6,226 nt of DNA, taken from positions 1 to 6,226 of the forward strand of contig DASTHV010000049.1 of NCBI GenBank assembly GCA_035718045.1. The letters are read 5' to 3'. Position numbers and translations under genes: made by a program. The notes beneath the pieces are model-generated. The model had not been told where the DNA came from and did not search any database. It was given only the letters and a program-made list of their open reading frames with translations. Of this stretch, positions 1 through 4,453 are shown one piece after another. The DNA comes from DASTHV01 sp035718045. Its GTDB lineage: Bacteria; Patescibacteriota; Saccharimonadia; Saccharimonadales; UBA10212. Each line of letters starts with the position of its first letter. The first letter of the stretch is position 1.

Positions 1-2
1 CA

Positions 3-545
3 AAAATTCTTGATAGACTACAGGGTAAAAGGCAAGCGTTCTTTTTCTCGGCGACTATTGATGCGAGAGTTCGCCAACTTATAGATAGATTCACTAGCGA
101 GCCCCACACCGTGTCGGTTAGCGCCAGCTCAGCAAGCGAGAGTGTCCACCAGAACGTTGTGCGATACCACGACAACACAGATAAGTTAGGCAAGCTACAC
201 GATCTGTTAATCAGCGAAGGCGTTAAGAAGGCTATCGTCTTTGACGAGACGCAGCGTAGTGTGGAGCGTTTAAGCAACGAGCTTATTGGACGAGGTTTCC
301 TGGCAGACGCGATTCATGGCGGTAAGTCACAAGGGCAACGTCAACGTGCACTGGCTCGTCTGAAGAAAAACGAAATCAATATCTTAGTAGCTACCGATGT
401 CGCCGCTCGAGGCATAGATGTGCCCGACGTTACCCATGTCATTAATTACTCCCTTCCAAAAGGATATGATGACTACATCCATAGAATCGGACGAGCCGGT
501 CGAGCGGGTAAGCTGGGCCACGCTCTTACATTTATCTCAAACTAG
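3..545 (+). CDS. DEAD-box ATP-dependent RNA helicase, C-terminal part (5' end outside the window)
   Basis: Superfamily 2 RNA helicases of this type use ATP to unwind short RNA duplexes in ribosome assembly or mRNA turnover. The open frame runs in from the left edge (first whole codon at 3) with no start, so only about 180 residues are visible. Motif III (SAT) is at bases 48-56, a motif IV-like stretch (KAIVFDETQRS) near 228-260, motif V (ATDVAARGID) at 390-419 and motif VI (HRIGRAGR) at 480-503. The second RecA-like domain is therefore complete, and the Q, I and II motifs must lie upstream. The protein stops at TAG, just after the core, with no basic tail of its own. A lysine-rich mini-ORF follows in the same frame at 567. 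A GTG at 111 is internal and is not the start, because homology continues upstream of it. Family certain; RhlE-like subtype only a guess. Confidence 0.95.
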   Translation, partial: KILDRLQGKRQAFFFSATIDARVRQLIDRFTSEPHTVSVSASSASESVHQNVVRYHDNTDKLGKLHDLLISEGVKKAIVFDETQRSVERLSNELIGRGFLADAIHGGKSQGQRQRALARLKKNEINILVATDVAARGIDVPDVTHVINYSLPKGYDDYIHRIGRAGRAGKLGHALTFISN

Positions 546-566
546 GTACGTAAAACAGGAGTAAGT

Positions 567-623
567 ATGTCAAAAGACAAAGGCCGTAAAGAAACGAAGA
601 AACCTAAGCAAAAGAAGGTTTGA
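567..623 (+). CDS. 18-residue lysine-rich mini-protein downstream of the helicase
   Basis: A small ORF reads MSKDKGRKETKKPKQKKV and ends in TGA. AGGAG (557-561) lies five bases before its ATG, one of the best ribosome-binding sites in the window, which argues for real translation. Eight of the 18 residues are lysine and one is arginine, with no hydrophobic segment, so binding to RNA or the ribosome is a reasonable inference but unproven. It starts 21 bases after the helicase stop and is in the same frame. It could therefore be a separate peptide co-expressed with the helicase, or a basic helicase tail detached by the TAG at 543-545 or reached by readthrough. The separate start signal favours the first. 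Its TGA overlaps a possible TTG start (620) of the next ORF. Confidence 0.5.
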   Translation: MSKDKGRKETKKPKQKKV

Positions 624-634
624 GTCTAAGTTTT

Positions 635-892
635 ATGCCATTTGTAAACAAGAAACAAGATTTCTTCGAATCGGAGGAAGGAGTATTGGCAGCTGGGATA
701 TTGGCGGCGATGGCCGACAGCTCAGCCTATAATACGGCGCCCAGTTATAGTTCTAATACAGAGACTTACCCAGATAATTTGATACCTTTCATCGATAAAC
801 ACATGAACTATCTTAAAAGTTATCCTTCTGTCGATCCTCAAAAATACTTAGCTAATCTAAGATTGATAACAAAAATAAAAAAGACTATTTAG
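635..892 (+). CDS. Hypothetical protein, AT-rich, no recognised family
   Basis: I do not recognise this ORF. From ATG 635 it encodes 85 residues. A TTG at 620 would add five residues and overlap the mini-ORF stop as TTGA, which would suit translational coupling. Neither start has a well-spaced Shine-Dalgarno: AGAAGG (613-618) is one base from TTG and 16 from ATG. The protein begins polar, has a short Ala/Gly-rich hydrophobic patch (GVLAAGILAAMA) too short for a membrane helix, then a Ser/Tyr/Asn/Thr-rich stretch, and ends in a basic Lys/Ile-rich tail. By hand count, bases 781-840 hold 21 G+C in 60, and 841-900 only 13 in 60, well below the neighbouring genes. It may be a horizontally acquired or fast-evolving small gene, or a non-coding open stretch. 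Its stop is one base from the end of the convergent septum gene. Confidence 0.5.
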   Translation: MPFVNKKQDFFESEEGVLAAGILAAMADSSAYNTAPSYSSNTETYPDNLIPFIDKHMNYLKSYPSVDPQKYLANLRLITKIKKTI

Positions 893-895
893 TCT
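877..895 (-). terminator. Weak intrinsic terminator candidate for the septum gene
   Basis: Read on the minus strand, AGACT-AAAT-AGTCT (891-895 paired with 882-886) forms a short stem. It is followed immediately by a T-rich run, the complement of the A-tract at 871-882. The hairpin overlaps the stop codons of both convergent genes. The stem is only five to six A/T-rich pairs, so strength is doubtful; the position and T-tract are the argument for it. Confidence 0.35.
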
Positions 896-1355
896 AGTTG
901 TCGAACAGTTGGCGGCCTAGCAGAAAGTCACGCCAAGCCTCAAGGTTTTTTATGTACTTAGGCCGATTATCAGTAGCCGCGCCGGCATTGGTCGAATCAG
1001 TTTTATCCAACGACGGATCGACGTACTTCAGCGCCACTGATTTAGGCACGATCAGAACTTTCTCGCCCGGCGCCGCCAGGCCTAGATTCTGGCGGGCAGA
1101 CAAATCCAGATACTGGTCCGTTTGGTAATACTTATTCTGGAGCTTGGTATTGTCGTTTTGAAGCTGCAGCACCGTATTTTGTTGCTGCAGTGTGGCGATT
1201 TGCCTCTGCAGCTGATAATTGTTTTGAACGGCCTTAGCGCTGCTCCAGGCAATCGCCACCACGATGACCCCAAAAATATACAGCCCAATATTGCGAACGT
1301 CTAAAAGCTGCTTGGCGGTTTTACTGTTTAAGGCGTTTTGGATTCTAGCGACCAT
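894..1355 (-). CDS. FtsB/DivIC-like septum formation initiator family protein
   Basis: Proteins of this family are small single-pass (type II) membrane proteins that join FtsL and FtsQ/DivIB in the divisome and help activate septal peptidoglycan synthesis. The 153 residues show a basic cytoplasmic N-terminus (1-22), one membrane helix (about 23-41) and a Gln/Leu/Asn-rich coiled coil (about 42-80). The family signature follows at 84-104 (DLSARQNLGLAAPGEKV, then LIVP). A Thr/Asn/Ala-rich linker leads to a C-terminal segment with an aromatic patch (EAWRDFLL). The tail makes it longer than E. coli FtsB (about 100 residues). The start at ATG 1355 has no Shine-Dalgarno; a TATAAT box ends nine bases upstream, so the mRNA may be leaderless. 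It stands alone, convergent with the + strand ORF and divergent from the tRNA. Family fairly sure; FtsB versus DivIC naming is not. Confidence 0.85.
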   Translation of the reverse strand: MVARIQNALNSKTAKQLLDVRNIGLYIFGVIVVAIAWSSAKAVQNNYQLQRQIATLQQQNTVLQLQNDNTKLQNKYYQTDQYLDLSARQNLGLAAPGEKVLIVPKSVALKYVDPSLDKTDSTNAGAATDNRPKYIKNLEAWRDFLLGRQLFDN

Positions 1356-1364
1356 CTACAAACC

Positions 1365-1370
1365 ATTATA
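1365..1370 (-). promoter_or_regulatory. -10 box (TATAAT) for the septum gene, near-leaderless
   Basis: On the minus strand a perfect TATAAT lies nine bases before the ATG at 1355. A transcription start the usual 6-8 bases downstream would leave a leader of about 0-3 bases. This fits the absence of a Shine-Dalgarno. No convincing -35 box is seen. Confidence 0.5.
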
Positions 1371-1386
1371 GATTAGATTGATTTGC

Positions 1387-1395
1387 TGATATAAT
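1387..1395 (+). promoter_or_regulatory. Extended -10 promoter of the tRNA-Ile2 gene
   Basis: TGATATAAT is an exact extended -10 element (TG-N-TATAAT). The hexamer at 1390-1395 ends 13 bases before the first tRNA base, placing initiation near 1402 and giving a leader of roughly seven bases for RNase P to remove. The hexamer 17 bases upstream (TATAGA, 1367-1372) is a poor -35, which an extended -10 can tolerate. It overlaps the region of the divergent -10 at 1365-1370. Confidence 0.65.
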
Positions 1396-1408
1396 TACCT
1401 CTGTTAAA

Positions 1409-1484
1409 GGGGGTGTAACTCAGTGGTTAGAGTAGGCGACTCATAATCGCTTAGCCGTTGGTTCGAATCCAACCACCCCCACCA
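1409..1484 (+). tRNA. tRNA-Ile2 (anticodon CAU, lysidine type), CCA encoded
   Basis: A complete 76-base cloverleaf. The acceptor stem is GGGGGTG (1409-1415) with CACCCCC (1474-1480), the D stem ACTC/GAGT, and the anticodon stem GGCGA/TCGCT around loop CTCATAA with CAT at 1442-1444. The T arm is GTTGG-TTCGAAT-CCAAC, the discriminator A, and CCA is encoded at 1482-1484. A CAT anticodon fits Met or the minor isoleucine tRNA whose C34 is changed to lysidine by TilS so that it reads AUA. The D arm plus anticodon arm closely match E. coli ileX as I recall it, notably the segment AGGCGACTCATAATCGCTT, so Ile2 is preferred. It is not the initiator: G1-C72 is paired and the anticodon stem lacks the three G-C pairs. 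Identity is partly from memory and should be confirmed. Confidence 0.93.
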
Positions 1485-1504
1485 AGCATCAATAACAAAC
1501 ACCA

Positions 1505-1529
1505 AAACCGCCCCAAAAAGGGGCGGTTT
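1505..1529. terminator. Strong GC-rich hairpin between tRNA-Ile2 and the SPW gene
   Basis: AAACCGCCCC (1505-1514) and GGGGCGGTTT (1520-1529) form a perfect ten-pair stem with an AAAAA loop. It lies 20 bases after the tRNA 3' end and 21 bases beyond the SPW gene stop, so it can serve both convergent transcripts. Trailing U content is short on each side: TTT within the stem for the tRNA, TTTT for the minus strand. The stem itself is strong. Confidence 0.8.
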
Positions 1530-1550
1530 AGCGTTATTCAGGCGCGCCGG

Positions 1551-1955
1551 TTAGACAGTCGTTCGATGATGAGCGTACGATCTCATGTTCGAGAATGCCA
1601 GAATTGCTATCACGATACCGATAATCACTTCGTTCCAGTAGGCAACCGCTCGGTTGGCCGACAAGGCGAACGGCGCGATTATCATCCAAATACCGATTAA
1701 AGCGTTTAACCAACTGGCCCAACTGGATCGTGGCACAGCGTATCGGATGACACTTAAGACCACCACGGCGATGCCGAAACCGAACTGATCCCATTGCACG
1801 GCTCCAGAGGTATAGCTAAATATCCACGGCGAGATAATCAGCCAAATACCCAGGATGAAGTTGACGCCGGCCACCGCCCGCACGTCTTCGCGGTCACTGT
1901 AGGTGACGTCCCGGTCCACCTCTCTTTCTCTGTAATCTCTATCTGCCCTGTTCAT
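1551..1955 (-). CDS. SPW-repeat membrane protein, four predicted helices
   Basis: This 134-residue protein fits the SPW-repeat family (Pfam SPW), small integral membrane proteins of unknown biochemical function. A strongly charged N-terminal segment (1-28, rich in Arg, Asp and Glu) is followed by two helix pairs, about 30-48 with 58-74, and 81-99 with 106-123. The two halves are an internal duplication: GVNFILGIWLIISPWIF in the first aligns with WLNALIGIWMIIAPFAL in the second. The diagnostic Ser-Pro-Trp is at 42-44; the second copy has Ala-Pro-Phe at 94-96. The ATG at 1955 has a perfect AGGAGG five bases upstream, the strongest ribosome-binding site in the window. It appears monocistronic, with its own promoter candidate and a terminator hairpin. 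Family assignment is good; function is unknown. Confidence 0.87.
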   Translation of the reverse strand: MNRADRDYREREVDRDVTYSDREDVRAVAGVNFILGIWLIISPWIFSYTSGAVQWDQFGFGIAVVVLSVIRYAVPRSSWASWLNALIGIWMIIAPFALSANRAVAYWNEVIIGIVIAILAFSNMRSYAHHRTTV

Positions 1956-1960
1956 GGTAA

Positions 1961-1966
1961 CCTCCT
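1961..1966 (-). promoter_or_regulatory. Consensus Shine-Dalgarno of the SPW gene
   Basis: AGGAGG on the minus strand, five bases before ATG 1955. It stands out because most operon genes here have weak or no Shine-Dalgarno, so this gene is probably translated strongly and independently. Confidence 0.8.
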
Positions 1967-1999
1967 TATTACAACTTCAATAATGCCCCACTATCGGTA

Positions 2000-2029
2000 T
2001 TTATACAGTGAAAATTTACGAATGTTTAA
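2000..2029 (-). promoter_or_regulatory. Candidate promoter for the SPW gene
   Basis: On the minus strand TATAAA (2000-2005) lies 18 bases downstream of a weak -35-like TTAAAC (2024-2029). Initiation near 1993 would give a leader of about 38 bases holding the AGGAGG site. The roughly 100-base gap to dus must carry a promoter if the SPW gene is separate, but this match is imperfect. Confidence 0.35.
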
Positions 2030-2033
2030 CGTG

Positions 2034-2055
2034 AAAGACCTAACAGAAATAGGCC
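2034..2055 (-). terminator. Weak terminator candidate after dus
   Basis: Just past the dus stop, the minus strand reads GGCCTA-TTTCTGT-TAGGTC, a six-pair stem (one G-U) with a seven-base loop, followed by only TTT. It is in the right place to end the long operon, but the short U-tract makes it doubtful. Confidence 0.3.
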
Positions 2056-2058
2056 GCT

Positions 2059-3009
2059 TTAAGTGGATAATAGTTTAAGGGCTTCAACCGGACTATTAGT
2101 TTCCATAAATTGGGCCCGCAGTTCAGAGGCGCCATCAAATCCACTAATATAGATTTTGCAGAATTTTCTAAGAGCTTCAAAACGTCGTTCGCTATCTGGA
2201 TAAGTCCGCAGATAAAGCTCAATGTGTCGCTTAAATAGGTCTGATTTTTGACATTCGCCCCAACTATCCCACGGACTATTTTTAGAAAAAGCGAACGGGT
2301 CATGAAAAACACCGCGGCCTATCATGATGCCGTCCAGCTTATATTTAGCCGCCAATTCCTCGGCATGGGCACGATTCATAACATCGCCGTTGCCCACCAA
2401 CAAAGTAGCCGGCGACAGGGAATCACGTAACTGCCGAGCTTGGTGCAATAATTCCCAATTCGCTGGAACTTTGGACATTTGTTTGGCCGTACGGGCGTGA
2501 ATACTTAACATGTTAAGTATTTTTTTGGATAGTAAAAACTCAATCCAGCTCATGTCTATTGTTGTAAATCCTACCCGAGTTTTAACTGAGACGGGCAGGG
2601 AGCCGCCAGTCCCTTCCAGAGTAGCGTCGATGATTTCTCCAGCTAAGCCGCGATTATTGATCAGCGCCGCACAGGCGCCGTTTTTGGTAACGGTCCTTAC
2701 GGGGCAACCCATATTCAAATCTACCCCGTCATAGCCCATTTCAATCAATTCTTTAGTAGTCTTATAGAAATTTTCGGGCTTTAAGCCCCATAATTGAGCG
2801 ATCAGCGGTCCCTCTTTTTCAGAAAATTTCAATTTATGAATCAGTTTGGGCCGGCCCGGGCTTTGCAGACCGTCAACATTGACGAATTCCGTAAAGAATA
2901 CATCCGGTTTGGCGCAATCGGCCACGATTTGCCGAAAAACCGTGTCCGTAACGTCGTCCATCGGCGCCAACGCCAAAAAAGGTTTGGGCAATTTCTCCAA
3001 AAAACTCAT
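2059..3009 (-). CDS. dus: tRNA-dihydrouridine synthase (Dus family, DusB-like)
   Basis: Dus enzymes reduce specific uridines in the D loop of tRNA to dihydrouridine, using FMN and NADPH. The 316-residue length is normal. Visible landmarks in order are the N-terminal FMN-site APMDDVTD (15-22), DLNMGCP with the catalytic cysteine at Cys102, VKTRVGF (142-148, with FMN-contacting Lys143), SIHART (169-174), the phosphate-binding GNGDV (206-210) and MIGRG (229-233). A helical C-terminal tRNA-binding domain fills about 245-316. ATG 3009 overlaps the ruvA stop as ATGA and has no Shine-Dalgarno, so translation probably depends on ribosomes finishing ruvA. It is the last gene of the operon. Residues 162-169 (KKILNMLS) are encoded by a perfect palindrome shared with the S51 gene (see the repeat entries). 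Family very sure; DusB-like only by general resemblance. Confidence 0.95.
   Translation of the reverse strand: MSFLEKLPKPFLALAPMDDVTDTVFRQIVADCAKPDVFFTEFVNVDGLQSPGRPKLIHKLKFSEKEGPLIAQLWGLKPENFYKTTKELIEMGYDGVDLNMGCPVRTVTKNGACAALINNRGLAGEIIDATLEGTGGSLPVSVKTRVGFTTIDMSWIEFLLSKKILNMLSIHARTAKQMSKVPANWELLHQARQLRDSLSPATLLVGNGDVMNRAHAEELAAKYKLDGIMIGRGVFHDPFAFSKNSPWDSWGECQKSDLFKRHIELYLRTYPDSERRFEALRKFCKIYISGFDGASELRAQFMETNSPVEALKLLST
2500..2526 (-). repeat. Intragenic palindrome repeat, copy 1 (inside dus)
   Basis: Bases 2500-2521 are a perfect 22-base palindrome with core TACTTAACATGTTAAGTA. On the + strand it runs into seven T (2520-2526). The 27-base tract matches copy 2 (4852-4878) at 24 positions and is in the same strand and frame, encoding K-K-I-L-N-M-L-S. 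As + strand RNA it has the form of an intrinsic terminator, antisense to dus; as operon mRNA it would be a hairpin preceded by an A-tract. Confidence 0.75.
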
Positions 3010-3581
3010 TGGGCTTTAAGGGCGTCTTTGATACGGTCTTCGGCTGATAGGTTCTGGTCGACTTTTTTCAGAGCCTCGGCGGCATCATGCACTGAGTAGC
3101 CCAGTGCGACAAGTCCCTGCAAAGCCTCATCGTTTGGATCCGCTGTGATGGTCAAAAAGTCCACTGCGCTGTCTTCGGCCACTAAGCCGACCTTATCCTT
3201 AAGGTCTACCACTACCCTCTCGGCCACTCGCTTGCCGACGCCCACCGCTTGGGATATGAACTTAGTATCGCCTTTGGCAATGGCCTGGCGGACATTTTGC
3301 AGCTTAGCGATACTAAGAATCGCCAGCGCCATCTTGGGCCCTACGCCGTTGACACTAAGCAGTTGTTCAAATAGCCGCTTGGCGTCCAAATTCCTGAAGC
3401 CGAATAGGTCATGGGCGTTTTCGCGGATGTGCTCGTAAATAAATAGTTTGGCTTCTTGGCCTTCTTCTAATACACCGAGGTCCTCGAACGTAACGTATAA
3501 TCCGTAGCCAACGCCGCCGCACTCCAGCACGACCAGTTCGCCGGTTTTTTGAGTTATTACGCCGTTCAAAGTTGCAATCAT
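3006..3581 (-). CDS. ruvA: Holliday junction DNA helicase subunit RuvA
   Basis: RuvA tetramers bind four-way DNA junctions, hold them square and load the RuvB motor for branch migration in recombinational repair. The 191 residues give the usual three parts. An N-terminal OB-fold covers about 1-62 (MIATLNGVI, GVGYGLYV). Two helix-hairpin-helix motifs follow: SVNGVGPKMALAIL at 76-89 and QAVGVGKRVAERVVVDLKDK at 111-130. An acidic, Ser/Thr-containing linker precedes a C-terminal RuvB-contacting domain (about 150-191, EALQGLVALGYS). Length is close to E. coli RuvA (203). It starts six bases after ruvC with no Shine-Dalgarno in the gap, and its TGA overlaps the dus ATG. ruvB does not follow, unlike many bacteria, so it must be encoded elsewhere. 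All expected domains are intact. Confidence 0.97.
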   Translation of the reverse strand: MIATLNGVITQKTGELVVLECGGVGYGLYVTFEDLGVLEEGQEAKLFIYEHIRENAHDLFGFRNLDAKRLFEQLLSVNGVGPKMALAILSIAKLQNVRQAIAKGDTKFISQAVGVGKRVAERVVVDLKDKVGLVAEDSAVDFLTITADPNDEALQGLVALGYSVHDAAEALKKVDQNLSAEDRIKDALKAQ

Positions 3582-3587
3582 CTGGAG

Positions 3588-4064
3588 TTATTTTACCTTA
3601 AATGAAGCAGCGTGAGTGATAGCTGCCCCCAGAGCATCGGCGCAGTCGTCCGGTCTTGGCACTTCTTTTAGGCCTAGCTGCACCCGGACCATCTCCTGCA
3701 TCTGCTTTTTATCGGCGCGGCCATAGCCGGTCAGCGCCTGCTTGATCTGCAGCGGCGTGTATTCGGCAATCTTGAGTCCGGCCTGGCGACCAGCCAGCAG
3801 CACTACTCCCCTGGCCTGTGCCACCGTCATCGCCGTGGTGACGTTTTGAGCAAAAAACAATTTTTCCACCGCCATCTCGGTTGGTCTGCTCTGAGCGATA
3901 ATATCCGACAATTCTTCAAATATGGTTTGCAGCCGCACAGCGTCGTCTTCTTTGACCGGCGTTCTGATAACGCCGGCGTCGACTACCGAATGTTTATTGC
4001 CGTCAGTTTCAATGACGCCAAAACCCAAAATCCCCGTACCAGGATCAATCCCGATGATTCTCAT
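3588..4064 (-). CDS. ruvC: Crossover junction endodeoxyribonuclease RuvC
   Basis: RuvC is a dimeric, magnesium-dependent RNase H-fold nuclease that cuts Holliday junctions symmetrically, completing recombination with RuvAB. The 158 residues match the usual length (E. coli 173). The four acidic catalytic residues are all present: Asp7 in GIDPGT, Glu67 in MAVEKLFF, and Asp140 with Asp143 in RPDDCADALGAAITH. The FAQN segment after Glu67 is typical of the family. ATG 4064 overlaps the upstream gene's TGA as ATGA and has GAGGA nine bases upstream, so it may be both coupled and directly initiated. G+C is high (42 of 60 in bases 3781-3840 by hand count) compared with the two genes just upstream in the operon. 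Confidence 0.97.
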   Translation of the reverse strand: MRIIGIDPGTGILGFGVIETDGNKHSVVDAGVIRTPVKEDDAVRLQTIFEELSDIIAQSRPTEMAVEKLFFAQNVTTAMTVAQARGVVLLAGRQAGLKIAEYTPLQIKQALTGYGRADKKQMQEMVRVQLGLKEVPRPDDCADALGAAITHAASFKVK

Positions 4065-4453
4065 TCTGCAGTTTCCTCGTTAGGATCGCCAAGAGCTGTA
4101 ATTTCGTCATGGAGAGCCACTCTCCAGGGTTCAGTTAGGTTACTCAAGTCTTCTTTAAAACCTCTGAATTCGTTAAATTCCCGTCTCATCGAGCTCAGCA
4201 GGGAGCTAGACAAAATTTCACTGGCGTGAATACCCCCTCCCCCAATAATTTCTGCATGGACAGTAATTCTTTTTCTCAAATGGCTTCGGACGGCTGGCCT
4301 CATTTTAAAACCATAGCGAAAGGCTACGTCAACCATGGCGTATATCAGCGCCATGTCGATATTTGGAAAATCTTCGGCCGATCGATTTATCAGATGCTGA
4401 AGGCTTTCACGCTCAATATCGGCAGGCAGTAATTCCTGCCTTGGAGTGGTCAT
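4061..4453 (-). CDS. Hypothetical protein of 130 residues between the S51 peptidase gene and ruvC
   Basis: I do not recognise a family. The protein looks soluble and mostly helical: an acidic N-terminal third, a basic middle (KMRPAVRSHLRKRITVHAE), a four-glycine run at 71-74, a Ser/Leu-rich helix (80-89), and an acidic end. No signal peptide or membrane helix is seen. It overlaps its neighbours by four bases at both ends (ATGA with the S51 gene and with ruvC) and has AGAGGA nine bases before its ATG, so it is almost certainly translated as part of the operon. Location next to ruvC suggests, but does not show, a link to DNA processing. Its base composition (24 G+C of 60 in bases 4141-4200 by hand count) resembles the S51 gene rather than ruvC, hinting that these two arrived together. 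Confidence 0.8.
   Translation of the reverse strand: MTTPRQELLPADIERESLQHLINRSAEDFPNIDMALIYAMVDVAFRYGFKMRPAVRSHLRKRITVHAEIIGGGGIHASEILSSSLLSSMRREFNEFRGFKEDLSNLTEPWRVALHDEITALGDPNEETAE

Noticed and set aside
728..733. TATAAT in the + strand inside the AT-rich ORF
   Set aside because: It lies within a coding frame, has no matching -35 and no downstream gene on that strand before the convergent stop; probably chance.
1409..1484. Calling the CAU tRNA as elongator or initiator tRNA-Met
   Set aside because: The D and anticodon arms fit the Ile2 (lysidine) type much better. A paired G1-C72 and no run of three G-C pairs in the anticodon stem exclude the initiator. Elongator Met remains a minor alternative.
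1458..1700. + strand open frame starting inside the tRNA
   Set aside because: It begins within the tRNA T arm, runs through the terminator hairpin and then lies antisense to the SPW gene; a shadow frame.
2871..2884. Small palindrome CGTCAA-CA-TTGACG inside dus
   Set aside because: Six-base arms are expected about once in a window this size, it has no second copy, and no T-run follows.
3846..4229. Long + strand open frame opposite ruvC and the 130-residue gene
   Set aside because: It is antisense to ruvC, whose catalytic motifs are intact, and to a well-coupled neighbour. No convincing ribosome-binding site or family resemblance.
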